From contig VBWC01000011.1 of NCBI GenBank assembly GCA_006218035.1, forward strand, positions 1 through 64,000: 64,000 nt of DNA, in the 5' to 3' direction. Source of the stretch: Gammaproteobacteria bacterium (lineage in GTDB: Bacteria > Pseudomonadota > Gammaproteobacteria > VBWC01). Positions 39,354-51,806 of this stretch are shown piece after piece (the first letter of the stretch is position 1; the number at the start of each line of letters is the position of its first letter). Under the pieces are notes generated by a model, which saw only the letters and a program-made list of their open reading frames with translations, did not search any database and had not been told where the DNA came from. The position numbers and the translations under genes were made by a program.

Positions 39354-39637
39354 GTCGTCCTCGCAAGCGACCGGGAGACAGTTAGCCAGCCTTGTTATTC
39401 CGGTTTTCGCGGTGTTAGTGGTTACGCCGCGGTATGCGGAACCGTTCTGGACTAGGTGCCACGCAGGGGAATAACTACGGCCGCCAAACCATTTTTTTCC
39501 CAGAGGGTGGCCAGGAACACAGGGCATTGATCAAGATCGTAGCGTAAAATAGTCGGGCATTAGTACAACAACGGGTTATACGACGTTCCCGTGCAAGCCA
39601 TAGTTCCTGCGCCAACTGCTTTCTGGAATTACGAAAA

Positions 39638-40930
39638 ATGAGCGATGAATTGAAACGGGCCGCTCTGGAATATCATGCTTTTCCGCGGCCTGGCAAAATC
39701 GGTATCACGATCACGAAACCATGTGCGACCCAGTATGATCTGGGGCTGGCGTATACCCCTGGCGTTGCTGCGCCGGTACGCGAGATTGCGAAAGACCCGG
39801 AGGCGGCGTATCGCTACACCGCAAAGGGCAATCTGGTTGCGGTGATCACCGATGGCAGTGCGGTTCTGGGGCTTGGGGCCGCCGGCGCGCTCGCCAGCAA
39901 GCCGGTGATGGAGGGCAAGGCGATTCTGTTCAAAAAGTTCGCCGACATAGATGTGTTCGATATCGAGGTCAACGCAGAATCCCCGCAGGCTTTTATCGAT
40001 ACTGTGGTCAGGATATCGCCGACTTTTGGCGGCATTAATCTCGAGGATATCGCGGCGCCGCATTGCTTTGAAATCGAGCGCGCGCTAATTGAGCGTCTGG
40101 ACATCCCGGTATTTCACGATGACCAGCACGGCACGGCAATTATCATCGGCGCCGCGTTGCTGAATGCGCTCGATCTGCAGGAGAAGCATATCGCTGACGT
40201 GCGTATTGTCTGTCTCGGCGCCGGAGCGGCCGGGCTTGCGTCGATGAACCTGTTGATTTCCCTCGGTGCGAAGCCAGAAAACATATTCGTCGTTGACCGC
40301 AAGGGTGTTATTCACAGTGGCCGTCTGGATATCAATACCTACAAGCAGCGCTTCACAACGGAAACGGATCGACACACGTTGGCCGCAGCAGTCGAGGGAG
40401 CGGATGTTTTCGTCGGCCTGTCCGGCCCGGATTTGTTGACACCGGAGATGCTGGCATCAATGGCGCCCAGACCGATAGTCTTCGCACTATCCAACCCGGA
40501 TCCGGAAATCCAGCCGTCCATAGCTTACGCGGTGCGCAAGGATTTGATCATGGCGACGGGCCGCAGCGACTATCCGAACCAGGTAAATAACGTGCTTGGA
40601 TTCCCGTTCATTTTTCGCGGCGCGCTGGATGTGCGTGCCAAAACGATCAATGAGGAAATGCAGATCGCCGCCGTTCGCGCCTTGATTGAGCTGGCGCACG
40701 AACCCGTACCCGTCGAAGTGCTGCGCGCCTACCGGCTTGATTCCTTGTCTTACGGTCCGGACTACATCATCCCTAAGCCGGTCGACCGTCGGTTGATCAG
40801 CTATATCGCCCCGGCAGTCGCACGGGCGGCGGTCGATTCCGGTGTTGCGCGGCTTGGTTATCCCGAGAATTACCGGGAGCACCTAAACGCCGGAAATCAC
40901 GCGCAACTGCTTAAGGAAGCTGCAGTTTAG
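39638..40930 (+). CDS. NAD(P)-dependent malic enzyme, short form
   Basis: Oxidatively decarboxylates malate to pyruvate. The 430-aa product has [31 protein letters not shown], the [17 protein letters not shown] metal/substrate region, [19 protein letters not shown] and the dinucleotide fold [14 protein letters not shown]. It lacks the C-terminal phosphotransacetylase-like domain of MaeB-type enzymes (~760 aa). Cofactor preference cannot be fixed. It is followed by mdh (62 bp) and gltA in the same direction, a compact malate/oxaloacetate-to-citrate module. Confidence 0.94.
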   Translation: MSDELKRAALEYHAFPRPGKIGITITKPCATQYDLGLAYTPGVAAPVREIAKDPEAAYRYTAKGNLVAVITDGSAVLGLGAAGALASKPVMEGKAILFKKFADIDVFDIEVNAESPQAFIDTVVRISPTFGGINLEDIAAPHCFEIERALIERLDIPVFHDDQHGTAIIIGAALLNALDLQEKHIADVRIVCLGAGAAGLASMNLLISLGAKPENIFVVDRKGVIHSGRLDINTYKQRFTTETDRHTLAAAVEGADVFVGLSGPDLLTPEMLASMAPRPIVFALSNPDPEIQPSIAYAVRKDLIMATGRSDYPNQVNNVLGFPFIFRGALDVRAKTINEEMQIAAVRALIELAHEPVPVEVLRAYRLDSLSYGPDYIIPKPVDRRLISYIAPAVARAAVDSGVARLGYPENYREHLNAGNHAQLLKEAAV

Positions 40931-40992
40931 TCCGATACACTGGCTTGTCGTGGAAGCGGATAATCAGTGAGACGACGTACAAGGGAGTGACG

Positions 40993-41916
40993 ATGAAGAA
41001 AATCACGATTGTCGGGGCGGGGCGCGTCGGCGAATCAACGGCGCAGATTCTGGCAAAGGAAGAGTTTTGCCGCGAGATTATGTTGATTGATGTCCGGGAG
41101 GGCGCTGCTCAAGGTACTGCACTGGACGTTCAGGAATGTGCCCCATTGTTTCATTTTGACACGACAGTCCAGGGCAGTGATGATTCTGCCGCAATGCGCG
41201 ATTCTGACCTGATTATTGTCACGGCCGGGTTGCCGCGCAAACCCGGTATGTCGCGATCGGATGTGTTGGATGCCAATGTCGCGGTTGTCAATGGCATCGT
41301 AGATGACGCATTGAAATATGCCCCGGATGCGATGCTGTTGCTCGTCACCAACCCGGTTGACGTACTGACCTACCATGCGTGGAAGCGTTCCGGCTGGCCG
41401 CGCCATCGCGTATTCGGTCAGGCCGGCGTGCTCGATGCTGCCCGCATGGCCGCTTTCGTCGCGATGGAGACAGGCTTCTCCGCCAAGGATATTACCGCGA
41501 TGGTACTTGGTGGCCATGGCGATCTGATGGTGCCGATGACCCGCTACACGTGCGTCAACGGCATTCCCATCGCGAATTTCCTGGGCAAGGCGGCAATTCA
41601 ACGAATTGTCGAGCGTACACGCCAGGGTGGCGCCGAAATCCTTGCATTGAAGAAAAACAGCAGCGCGTACGACGCGCCGGCGGCAGCTGTCGCGGCGATG
41701 GTGGATGCGATCCGGAGCGATCGCAAACGTATTTTGCCGTGCGTATCGATTCTTGATGGCGAGTATGGTGAGAAGGATGTTGCGATGGGTGTGCCGGTGG
41801 TGCTGGGTGCCGGCGGGATGGAAAAAGTAGTCGACCTGACGCTGAATGATGAAGAACAAGCATGGTTTCGTCAGTCGGTCGCGCAGATCCGCGCCGATAT
41901 CAGCAAGCTGGCATGA
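40993..41916 (+). CDS. mdh: Malate dehydrogenase, LDH-like type
   Basis: Interconverts malate and oxaloacetate with NAD. The start is ATG 40993 (MKKITIVGAGRVGEST), five bases after AAGGGAG. The 307-aa protein has the Rossmann GAGRVG, the active-site loop Arg in GLPRKPGMSRSD, TNPVDVLTYHAW and the catalytic His in LGGHGDLMVPM. The LDH-like subgroup is common in bacteria outside the enteric type. It follows the malic enzyme and precedes gltA by 42 bases. Confidence 0.96.
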   Translation: MKKITIVGAGRVGESTAQILAKEEFCREIMLIDVREGAAQGTALDVQECAPLFHFDTTVQGSDDSAAMRDSDLIIVTAGLPRKPGMSRSDVLDANVAVVNGIVDDALKYAPDAMLLLVTNPVDVLTYHAWKRSGWPRHRVFGQAGVLDAARMAAFVAMETGFSAKDITAMVLGGHGDLMVPMTRYTCVNGIPIANFLGKAAIQRIVERTRQGGAEILALKKNSSAYDAPAAAVAAMVDAIRSDRKRILPCVSILDGEYGEKDVAMGVPVVLGAGGMEKVVDLTLNDEEQAWFRQSVAQIRADISKLA

Positions 41917-41958
41917 CTGCATTATAATTAAAAACGGACTGACAACACGAGGTGCGAG

Positions 41959-43257
41959 ATGGCCAAGGAAACCGTCACCATCATTGACAACGTGACCGGC
42001 AAAAGCATCGAGCTGCCGTTGCGCACGGGTACTATTGGCCCACCGGCAATCGACATCACGACCCTTTACAAAAAGCTGGGTTATTTCACGTATGACCCCG
42101 GCTTTATGGCCACCGCGAGCTGTCGCAGCAACATAACCTATATCGATGGCGATAAGGGTGTGTTGTTGTATCGCGGCTATCCAATAGAGCAACTTGCCGA
42201 AAAAAGTACGTTCCTTGAGGTGGCTTATTTGCTGTTATACGGGGACTTGCCGACGAGGCCGCGGCTCGATGAATTTACCAAAGTCATCAGTCGGCACACG
42301 ATGATTAATGAAAGCCTGAAAAATTTCTATAGTGGCTTTTATCATGACGCGCATCCGATGGCGAGCATGGTGGGTGTCGTCGGTTCACTGTCCGCGTTTT
42401 ATCACGACTCGACCGATATCCACGACCCAAAACACCGCGATATCGCCGCGCACCGCATGATTGCCAAGATGCCGACGATAGCGGGGGCGAGTTATAAACA
42501 CTCCATCGGCGAGCCGTTTGTTTATCCGAAGAACAGTCTCAGTTATTGCGCCAATCTGTTGCATATGATGTTTTCGGTGCCCAGCGAGGAGTACCAGATC
42601 GATCCTGTCGCAGAACAGGCGCTTGATCTGATATTTATCCTGCATGTTGATCATGAGCAGAACGCCAGCACCTCAACGGTTCGACTGGCCGGGAGTTCCG
42701 GCGCGAATCCGTTTGCCTGCATATCGTCCGGCATTACGGCGCTTTGGGGCCCGGCCCATGGTGGCGCCAATGAAGCAGTATTGCTGATGCTCGAGGAGAT
42801 TGGAGACGCCAAGGAAATTCCGAAATATATCGCCAAGGCGAAAGACAAGGACGACCCGTTCCGGCTGATGGGCTTCGGGCATCGCATTTACAAGAATTAC
42901 GATCCCCGTGCGCGCATTATCCGTGAGATGTGTCACCGAGTGCTGAAGCGGCTGGGCGATGAAAATGACCCATTTTTCGAATTGGCGTTGAAGCTCGAAG
43001 AATTGGCGTTGCAGGACGACTATTTCATCGAGCGCAAGCTATATCCCAATGTCGATTTTTATTCGGGCATCATTTATAAGGTGTTGGGTATCCCGACCAA
43101 CATGTTTACGGTGATGTTTGCTATCGCCCGTACTGCTGGATGGGTTGCGCAGTGGACGGAAATGATCGCTGAGCCGGACCAGCGCATTGCCAGGCCGCGT
43201 CAGGTGTACGATGGCTCTCCGGAACGAGACTATGTGCCTATAGAACAGCGCAAATAG
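41959..43257 (+). CDS. gltA: Citrate synthase
   Basis: Condenses oxaloacetate and acetyl-CoA to citrate. The 432-aa length and the N-terminal small beta domain ([16 protein letters not shown]) fit the hexameric type II form. Catalytic residues are in [29 protein letters not shown] and [17 protein letters not shown] precedes the ATG. It is the last gene of the malic enzyme-mdh-gltA row and is convergent with PBP1a. Confidence 0.98.
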   Translation: MAKETVTIIDNVTGKSIELPLRTGTIGPPAIDITTLYKKLGYFTYDPGFMATASCRSNITYIDGDKGVLLYRGYPIEQLAEKSTFLEVAYLLLYGDLPTRPRLDEFTKVISRHTMINESLKNFYSGFYHDAHPMASMVGVVGSLSAFYHDSTDIHDPKHRDIAAHRMIAKMPTIAGASYKHSIGEPFVYPKNSLSYCANLLHMMFSVPSEEYQIDPVAEQALDLIFILHVDHEQNASTSTVRLAGSSGANPFACISSGITALWGPAHGGANEAVLLMLEEIGDAKEIPKYIAKAKDKDDPFRLMGFGHRIYKNYDPRARIIREMCHRVLKRLGDENDPFFELALKLEELALQDDYFIERKLYPNVDFYSGIIYKVLGIPTNMFTVMFAIARTAGWVAQWTEMIAEPDQRIARPRQVYDGSPERDYVPIEQRK

Positions 43258-43304
43258 CGGGCTGCAAGCCGTGCGGGTTGGTTGTCAGGTTCCATATGGA
43301 TGTT

Positions 43305-45731
43305 TCAAAAAAGCTGCTCGGGCATGCCGCTAAACCCGGTCGCGCCTGAATCCTTTGCCGCAGCGGGCCCTGTCTGAGACTTGGGAACGTTGTCCGCTGG
43401 AAACGTCTCATAAATCGCTTTCTTGTTGTCGGTTCCGGCGAGCAGGCCGGTATCTGCGTCAATACGAACGGTAACCAGCCCCGGGGGCCGTTCGATCGTG
43501 CGCTCAGCAGAATCCTGCAGCGCCACCTTCATAAAACCGATCCACATCGGTAGCGCCGCGCGGCCACCGGTTTCCGTACTACCAAGTGACCTCGCCTGAT
43601 CGAAACCGACCCAGCAGATGGTCACAATATCCGAGTTGAATCCGGCGAACCAGGCATCATGCGCTTCATTGGTCGTGCCCGTCTTGCCCGCGAGATCATG
43701 ACGATTCAGTTGCCGCGCCCGTCGGGCCGTACCTTCCTGAATAACGTCCCGCATCATGCTGGTCATCATGTAGGTATTTTGGGCGGTAATCACGCGCGGC
43801 GCCGGCCGTATCAGCGGTTTTGATTCGTCTGGCGGAACTTGCCCGATACCGGTATCAACATTCGGCGCATTCTCATTGCAGTCAGGGCAGACCTGTAACG
43901 GATTTGGCTGCATCACGATATTTCCGCCGATATCTTCCATGCGGTCGACAAAGTACGGACTGATCAGGTGCCCTCCGTTGGCGAACGTCGCGTACGCCCT
44001 GCCCAGATCGAGCGGTGTTATTGCAGCACTGCCCAGTGCCAGCGATAGATTGCGAGGCAACTCATCTTTATTGAACGCGAAACGGGAAAGATAATCTACG
44101 GCATATGGAATCCCGATCGCGCGTAACAGGCGCACGGATACCAGATTTCTAGACTCGGTCAACGCGACGCGTAAGCGCGTCGGCCCTAAAAATTTTCCGC
44201 TGTAGTTTTCCGGGCGCCAGAAGCTTTCCAGTGTCGAGTCTTCAAAAACGACAGGCGCGTCATTGATGAGTGATGCCGGCGTGAAGCCCTTTTCCAGTGC
44301 GGCGGAGTAAATAAACGGCTTCAGCGCAGAGCCAGCCTGGCGTTTTGCCTGAATGACGCGATTAAACTTGCTGCGCTGGAAATCGAAACCGCCAGCGAGC
44401 GCGACTATCGCACCGTTATTCGGGTTGATGGACACCAAAGCGCCCTCAACCGTTGGTATCTGAGCGAGGCGCCACTGATTGTCGGGTAACGCCACCAAGC
44501 GGACAATATCGCCCTTGTGGAGAATATCGCCAGCGTTCTGCGGTGCCTTGCCTACGCGATCGTCGTCGATATACGGGCGAGCCCAGGAAAGTTGATCCCA
44601 TCCTACCTCGACCGATCGCCCATCCCGCGTGTACGCGACGATTGATTGCTCGTTAACTCGCGTGACGATGGCCGGTAACAGATTTCCGACCCGGGGATAC
44701 CCGGCGAGGATGTTCTGCCACGGTTGTTCATTGGTATCCTCGCCAAGCTCTACGTGACCCTCGGGTCCACGATAGCCATGGCGGGCATCATACTCAATCA
44801 GGGCGCCACGTAACGTGTTGTTCGCGGCCCGTTGCAGGTTGGCGCTTACGGTCGTAAAGACGTTATAGCCATTAACATACGCGTCCTCGCCATAAATGCT
44901 CACGAGCTGCGCGCGTACCATTTCCGCGACATACGGTGCATTGACTTCGATGTCGAGGCCATGATGTTTCGCAGTGACGGGTTCGCCACTCGCCATCTCG
45001 TAAACCTCGTTACTTATGTAGTTAAGTTCCCGCATACGTACCAGCACATAGTTTCGGCGAGAAATCGCCCGCGCCGGATTTGCCAGCGGGTTATAGGATG
45101 ACGGGGCTTTCGGCAGGCCGGCTATCATCGCCACTTGCGCAACACTGAGCCGATCGAGCGTCGTACCGTAATAAATCTGGGCGGCAGCGGCAACGCCGTA
45201 GGCACGTTTGCCCAAGTATATTTTGTTCAGGTAAAGCTCAAGAATCTCCTCTTTGGATAATTCCTGCTCAATCTTGAGCGCGAGGAAAATTTCGTTAAGC
45301 TTGCGCAGGTAGGTTTTTTCGTTGGTCAGAAAAAAATTACGGGCCACCTGCATGGTGATCGTACTGCCGCCCTGGCGCTTTTCGCCGGTGCGCATAAGTT
45401 CGAACATAGCCCGCAGAATACCCTGATAATCCACGCCGGGATGTTTAAAGAAGCGGTCGTCCTCAGCCGCCAGCACGGCCTTGATCATTAACTCTGGAAT
45501 TTCGCGATAAGATACGGGGGTGCGCTTCATCTCGCCGAATTCCGCGATGAGCTGACCTTCCCGGCTGAACACGCGCAATGGCACCTGCAAACGCACATCC
45601 CGGAGGCTCTCAGCCGAGGGTAACGAAGGTACGATGTACAGATACGCCGCAAATGTCATGATTGCACCGACGGCAGAAAGAATTACCAGCGTATACAGGC
45701 CCGCGCGTGCGATTCTGACTAAAGAGTTCAT
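43305..45731 (-). CDS. mrcA: Penicillin-binding protein 1A, bifunctional
   Basis: A peptidoglycan glycosyltransferase/transpeptidase of 808 aa. TM anchor is at residues ~13-33. The GT51 domain has AVLAAEDDRFFKHPGVDYQG and GGSTITMQVARNFFL with the catalytic Glu residues. An OB-like insert follows at ~300-420. The transpeptidase has SALK in GSALKPFIYSAALEKG, SRN in TESRNLVSVRLL, and KTGTTNEAHDAW. The divergent pilMNOPQ operon next to it is the normal gammaproteobacterial arrangement. Confidence 0.97.
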   Translation of the reverse strand: MNSLVRIARAGLYTLVILSAVGAIMTFAAYLYIVPSLPSAESLRDVRLQVPLRVFSREGQLIAEFGEMKRTPVSYREIPELMIKAVLAAEDDRFFKHPGVDYQGILRAMFELMRTGEKRQGGSTITMQVARNFFLTNEKTYLRKLNEIFLALKIEQELSKEEILELYLNKIYLGKRAYGVAAAAQIYYGTTLDRLSVAQVAMIAGLPKAPSSYNPLANPARAISRRNYVLVRMRELNYISNEVYEMASGEPVTAKHHGLDIEVNAPYVAEMVRAQLVSIYGEDAYVNGYNVFTTVSANLQRAANNTLRGALIEYDARHGYRGPEGHVELGEDTNEQPWQNILAGYPRVGNLLPAIVTRVNEQSIVAYTRDGRSVEVGWDQLSWARPYIDDDRVGKAPQNAGDILHKGDIVRLVALPDNQWRLAQIPTVEGALVSINPNNGAIVALAGGFDFQRSKFNRVIQAKRQAGSALKPFIYSAALEKGFTPASLINDAPVVFEDSTLESFWRPENYSGKFLGPTRLRVALTESRNLVSVRLLRAIGIPYAVDYLSRFAFNKDELPRNLSLALGSAAITPLDLGRAYATFANGGHLISPYFVDRMEDIGGNIVMQPNPLQVCPDCNENAPNVDTGIGQVPPDESKPLIRPAPRVITAQNTYMMTSMMRDVIQEGTARRARQLNRHDLAGKTGTTNEAHDAWFAGFNSDIVTICWVGFDQARSLGSTETGGRAALPMWIGFMKVALQDSAERTIERPPGLVTVRIDADTGLLAGTDNKKAIYETFPADNVPKSQTGPAAAKDSGATGFSGMPEQLF

Positions 45732-45864
45732 TTCAGTCGGTAACTGTGATCTGGTTCAAAGGTTTGATTTCTAATGTTTAGTATAAAATTTCCGATAACG
45801 AGAAACGAATTCGCGGGTGGCAGAGAAAAATAACATCGGGAAACGCAAACTTATTGTGTTTTAA

Positions 45865-47651
<1,787 letters not shown>

Positions 47652-47657
47652 GCGACC

Positions 47658-48242
47658 ATGAAACTTTCGGATTTACAGAACCTGGATTTCAGCGATGTCG
47701 GCGGTTGGCCGCTGGCAGCGAAAGCTGCGGCGATACTGGCGATATCTGTAGCGGTGCTTGCGGCAGGCTTCTGGTTCGATACCCGCACACAGCTGGAGGA
47801 TCTTGACAGACTGCGCGCCGAAGAGCCGCAGTTCAAGCAGACGTTCGAGTCGCGGCAGAACAAGGCGGCCAATCTCGATCAATACAAGTCTCAAATGGAG
47901 GAAATGGAGCGTTCGTTCGGTGCGATGCTGCGGCAGTTGCCAAGTAAAACCGAGGTCGCGGAATTGCTGGTGGACATCTCTCAGGCGGGACTGGCGAACG
48001 GACTGCAGTTCGAATACTTTAAACCGCAGGAAGAAAAACCCGCGGAATTTTATGCGGAGTTACCAATCACGATTCGCGTGACTGGCAATTATCATGAGTT
48101 CGGTAAATTCGTCGGCGATATCGCTGCCTTGCCACGTATCGTCACACTGCATGATTTTTCGATTACGCCGTCGGGCGACAAGCTGGTGATGGACGTGACG
48201 GCAAAGACCTATCGTTATCTCGAGGTCGACGGCAGTCAATAA
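47658..48242 (+). CDS. pilO: Type IV pilus assembly protein PilO
   Basis: A 194-aa protein with a cytoplasmic start, a TM helix (AAILAISVAVLAAGFWF, residues ~22-40), a coiled coil and a periplasmic domain with YAELPITIRVTGNYHEFGKF. It pairs with PilN and aligns the pilus motor with PilP and PilQ. Confidence 0.96.
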   Translation: MKLSDLQNLDFSDVGGWPLAAKAAAILAISVAVLAAGFWFDTRTQLEDLDRLRAEEPQFKQTFESRQNKAANLDQYKSQMEEMERSFGAMLRQLPSKTEVAELLVDISQAGLANGLQFEYFKPQEEKPAEFYAELPITIRVTGNYHEFGKFVGDIAALPRIVTLHDFSITPSGDKLVMDVTAKTYRYLEVDGSQ

Positions 48243-48291
48243 TAGAGCAAAAACCGGTGCGGGATAATTCCGAGTCATTGTAACGGACAAA

Positions 48292-48855
48292 ATGATTGAC
48301 GATATGTTGACGGTAACTAAGGGAATCAAACGTGGCGCATTAACGTTCGCGATAGCGCTCGTTTTGCTAACCGGGTTGACTGCTTGCAGCAGCGACAACC
48401 TGGGTGATTTGCGTTCCTATATAGATGAGGTCAAGGCCAGAAAAGGTGGCAGGATCGACCCGGTTCCCGAGTTCAGGCCTTTTGAAACCGCCGCGTATGG
48501 TCTGGAAGGACAGCGCGACCCGTTCACGCCATCGGTGCTGAGAAAGCCGGATCAGGTAGCGGCGAGCACCGGTCAGGGCCTGCAACCTGACTTGACCCGG
48601 CGCAAGGAGGCGCTCGAGGATTTTCCGCTCGATTCGCTGAAAATGGCGGGCGTGCTTGAGTCCGGAAATCAGCGATGGGCGATTATTACAGCTCCTGACG
48701 GTGTTATATACCGCGTCAGGAACGGCAACTATATCGGGCAAAACAACGGCAAAATTGTCGAAGTGACCGAACAAAAAATGTCAGTCACCGAAATTGTGCC
48801 TGATGGCTTAGGCGGATGGCGCATTCGTGAGTCCACGGTGGCGTTGATCCAATAA
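48292..48855 (+). CDS. pilP: Type IV pilus assembly lipoprotein PilP
   Basis: A lipoprotein with a lipobox LTAC: a hydrophobic segment (ALTFAIALVLLTGLTAC) ends at the Cys that is lipidated. The HR-type domain has the conserved GQRDPFTPSVL and DSLKMAGVLESGNQRWAII. The start is ATG 48292 or the in-frame ATG at 48304. PilP links PilNO to the secretin PilQ. Length is 187 aa. Confidence 0.95.
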   Translation: MIDDMLTVTKGIKRGALTFAIALVLLTGLTACSSDNLGDLRSYIDEVKARKGGRIDPVPEFRPFETAAYGLEGQRDPFTPSVLRKPDQVAASTGQGLQPDLTRRKEALEDFPLDSLKMAGVLESGNQRWAIITAPDGVIYRVRNGNYIGQNNGKIVEVTEQKMSVTEIVPDGLGGWRIRESTVALIQ

Positions 48856-48876
48856 TCCCAGCGAGGTCAAAGAATA

Positions 48877-51024
48877 ATGTGGACGAGTAACATGCTACCG
48901 ATCGCTTTAAACTCATCAGCGCAGCGCGATAAAGCGAGGCTCGTGACCAGGCAAATAACCTGGTTGCTGGTATCTTTTGTGTTGCTGGTGACTTCAAACG
49001 GGATATTCGCCGCCGAGGGGGATGCGACGTCTACCGCCGGACGCTCGCTTAAGAGCATTTCGTATTCATCTTTGGGTGGAGATCGCGTCCAGATCAAGTT
49101 GACATTCTCGGGCGCTGCGCCCGAGCCGGTTAGTTTTACCGTCGATAATCCGGCGAGAATAGCCCTTGATTTGCCGGATACCGCGAGCGCGATACCAAAG
49201 AAGGCACAGGATATATCGATGGGAGTTGCCCAAAGCATCAGTGCCGTCGAGGTCAAAGGCCGTACCCGGGTGGTGTTGAATCTGGTGGAGCTTGTTCCTT
49301 ATCGGGCGCACGTCGAAGGCAATGATTTATTTCTGACGCTGGAAAGTGGATCGTTAGGGCAGCAGAAGATCCAGGGTGCGCCGGTGGCCGCTGCCGCCAT
49401 GGCAAAGCGTGGTGATACGACGCAAAGCATCTCCAAAATTGACTTTCGTCGTGGTAAGGACGGGGCCGGCCAGGTGCTGGTGTCCGTGTCTGACCCCGCG
49501 GTTAATATCGATGTCAGACAACAGTCGAACCGCGTGATTATTGACCTGCCGGGCGTTACGTTGCCGGACGCCCTGCTACAGCGTTTTGACGTAGTTGATT
49601 TTGCGACCCCCGTGCAAACCATGGACGTGACCCGGCTTCCCGATAAGGTTCGGGTTGTGATTACTGCCACCGGCGATTTCGAATATCTGGCGTATCAGAC
49701 TGACAAGCTGTTGACCGTTGAATTACGCAAGGTTTCGAAGGAAGCGGCGGCAGCACTTTCTGCGGAAAAAGAATATACGGGCCAGCGTCTGACGTTCAAT
49801 TTCCAAAGTATCGAGATTCGCGCCGTTCTGCAGCTGATCGCCGATTTCACTGACCGGAATCTGGTCGCCAGCGACAGCGTTCAGGGCACGATCACGCTGC
49901 GCCTGAAGAACGTACCATGGGACCAGTCGTTGGATATTATTCTGAAAACCAAAGGTTTGGCGATGCGCGAAACCGGTAACGTAATGCTGGTTGCACCAGC
50001 GGCGGAGCTGGCTACCATCCTGCAACAGGAACAGAAGGTGGCCGAAGCGGCACCCCTGAAGTCGGAGCTGATTCAGATCAATTACGCGAAGGCGTCGGAA
50101 ATTGCGGGACTGCTGCGGTCGGAAAGCAGCTCTGTCATGTCGGCGCGGGGTAGCATTGCGATCGATGAGCGGACCAACACCCTGATTGTGCAAGACACCA
50201 CTGACAAGATTGAGGAGATGCGCCAGCTGGTTGCCAAGCTCGATATTCCGGTACGGCAGGTGCTCATTGAATCACGTATTGTTATTGCGAATAACGACTT
50301 CAACAAGGAGCTGGGAATAAGGTTTGGCGGCTCGGCTGTGAACACAACCAGCAGCGGCGCGAATGTGGCGACCGCGGGAAATATCGGCGCCTCCGCGTCG
50401 GCAGCAGCACTTAACGCGCCTGTTGGCGGCATGAACGTTAATCTGCCGGTGGCTTCGCCCTCAGGCTCAATTGCGCTGTCAGTGCTCGATACGAAGTATC
50501 TGCTGGATCTTGAGCTCTCGGCACTTCAAGCGGAAGGCAGGGGCGAGATCATCTCCAGCCCGCGTGTAATTACCGCAAATCAAAAAGAAGCGACCATCCA
50601 GCAAGGTGTGGAGATTCCGTATCAAGAGGCTTCATCGAGTGGCGCGACGTCGGTCTCGTTCAAATCCGCAGTACTCAGTCTGCAGGTAACGCCGCAAATA
50701 ACACCGGACGACCGTATCATCCTGGACCTGACGGTGCATAAAGATAGCGTTGGTGAAATATTCACGGTTGCGAATGGGAGCGGTGTTCCCAGCATCGACA
50801 CGCGCCAGGTGGTGACACAGGTGCTTGTCAACAATGGTGAAACCGTTGTTCTCGGTGGTGTCTACGAGCAGCAGCGGCGGACCGACACGACAAAAGTCCC
50901 GTTTTTTGGCGACCTGCCGATTATCGGCGCGCTGTTCAGAAGGACCGGGAACATCGATGACAAGGAAGAATTACTAATCTTCGTGACGCCGAAGATCCTG
51001 AAGGAAAATCTGACCACTAAATAG
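48877..51024 (+). CDS. pilQ: Type IV pilus outer-membrane secretin PilQ
   Basis: The outer-membrane pore for the pilus. The 715-aa product has a signal region (ITWLLVSFVLLVTSNGIFAAE) and two peptidoglycan-binding AMIN domains (about 45-125 and 170-250). The STN/N0 domain begins FNFQSIEIRAVLQLIADFTDRN. The N1 KH-like domain and the secretin core follow, with VLIESRIVIANNDFNKELGIRFG and EIISSPRVITANQKEATIQQG. GAGGT precedes the ATG. It ends the pilMNOPQ operon; aroK starts 138 bases later. Confidence 0.97.
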   Translation: MWTSNMLPIALNSSAQRDKARLVTRQITWLLVSFVLLVTSNGIFAAEGDATSTAGRSLKSISYSSLGGDRVQIKLTFSGAAPEPVSFTVDNPARIALDLPDTASAIPKKAQDISMGVAQSISAVEVKGRTRVVLNLVELVPYRAHVEGNDLFLTLESGSLGQQKIQGAPVAAAAMAKRGDTTQSISKIDFRRGKDGAGQVLVSVSDPAVNIDVRQQSNRVIIDLPGVTLPDALLQRFDVVDFATPVQTMDVTRLPDKVRVVITATGDFEYLAYQTDKLLTVELRKVSKEAAAALSAEKEYTGQRLTFNFQSIEIRAVLQLIADFTDRNLVASDSVQGTITLRLKNVPWDQSLDIILKTKGLAMRETGNVMLVAPAAELATILQQEQKVAEAAPLKSELIQINYAKASEIAGLLRSESSSVMSARGSIAIDERTNTLIVQDTTDKIEEMRQLVAKLDIPVRQVLIESRIVIANNDFNKELGIRFGGSAVNTTSSGANVATAGNIGASASAAALNAPVGGMNVNLPVASPSGSIALSVLDTKYLLDLELSALQAEGRGEIISSPRVITANQKEATIQQGVEIPYQEASSSGATSVSFKSAVLSLQVTPQITPDDRIILDLTVHKDSVGEIFTVANGSGVPSIDTRQVVTQVLVNNGETVVLGGVYEQQRRTDTTKVPFFGDLPIIGALFRRTGNIDDKEELLIFVTPKILKENLTTK

Positions 51025-51162
51025 TTGAAAGGGAGATTGCAAAATCCCGCTTCCGGTGCCCCGGCGCGAGGGGCGCATGGGCGGTCAGTGATTTCGATGG
51101 TGAAATTGCCAGTGGCCGCTTTTATATTGCTTTAAACTGCCGGCACTATAAGATTCGCGGCG

Positions 51163-51705
51163 ATGGCAGGATCTATTAACATTTTTCTTATCGGTCCGAT
51201 GGGGGTTGGCAAAACTACTATCGGCCGCAAACTCGCCAAGGCGTTGAAGCTGGAGTTCGTTGACAGCGATCACGAGATCGAGCAACGGACCGGTGCCGAT
51301 ATTCCGTGGATATTCGATATCGAAGGCGAAGCGGGATTTCGCAAACGCGAGCGCGAGGTCATCAATGATCTGACGCGCCGTGACGGCATCGTGCTCGCCA
51401 CTGGCGGCGGTGCGGTGCTCGACAAGCGCAATCGGCGTCGGCTGGCGGAGCGCGGCATCGTGATTTATCTCCAGGCCGACATCGAGCGCCTGCTTACCCG
51501 TACAGCGCGTGATAAAACCCGGCCGTTATTGCGCACCGACGACCAACGTAGCCGCCTTGAAGACATCATAACGTTGCGTGATCCGCTGTATCGCGAGATT
51601 GCCGACGAAATCATCAGTACCGACAAATGCACGGTGCCGATGGCTGTTCGGACCATCCAGTCCAAACTGGAATCCCTGGCCGAGAAGAAGCGTCTCAACG
51701 CGTAG
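51163..51705 (+). CDS. aroK: Shikimate kinase
   Basis: Phosphorylates shikimate in aromatic amino acid synthesis. The 180-aa protein has P-loop GPMGVGKT (residues 11-18), the shikimate-binding [11 protein letters not shown] region, GFRKRE, and ATGGGAVLD. The pilQ-aroK-aroB order is conserved in gammaproteobacteria. Confidence 0.97.
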   Translation: MAGSINIFLIGPMGVGKTTIGRKLAKALKLEFVDSDHEIEQRTGADIPWIFDIEGEAGFRKREREVINDLTRRDGIVLATGGGAVLDKRNRRRLAERGIVIYLQADIERLLTRTARDKTRPLLRTDDQRSRLEDIITLRDPLYREIADEIISTDKCTVPMAVRTIQSKLESLAEKKRLNA

Positions 51706-51806
51706 CCGCCGCGGCTGCCTGGTGTATCGGTCTCGCCAAAGTTTGCGTTTTATCTGCCCAGTTCATACCATCACCGGATGTTCCGGAATCCTGTCGATCA
51801 CGCGCC

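Noticed and set aside
41035-42192. A 385-codon leftward frame across mdh and the start of gltA
   Set aside because: Antisense to two clear TCA enzymes and no domain is seen.
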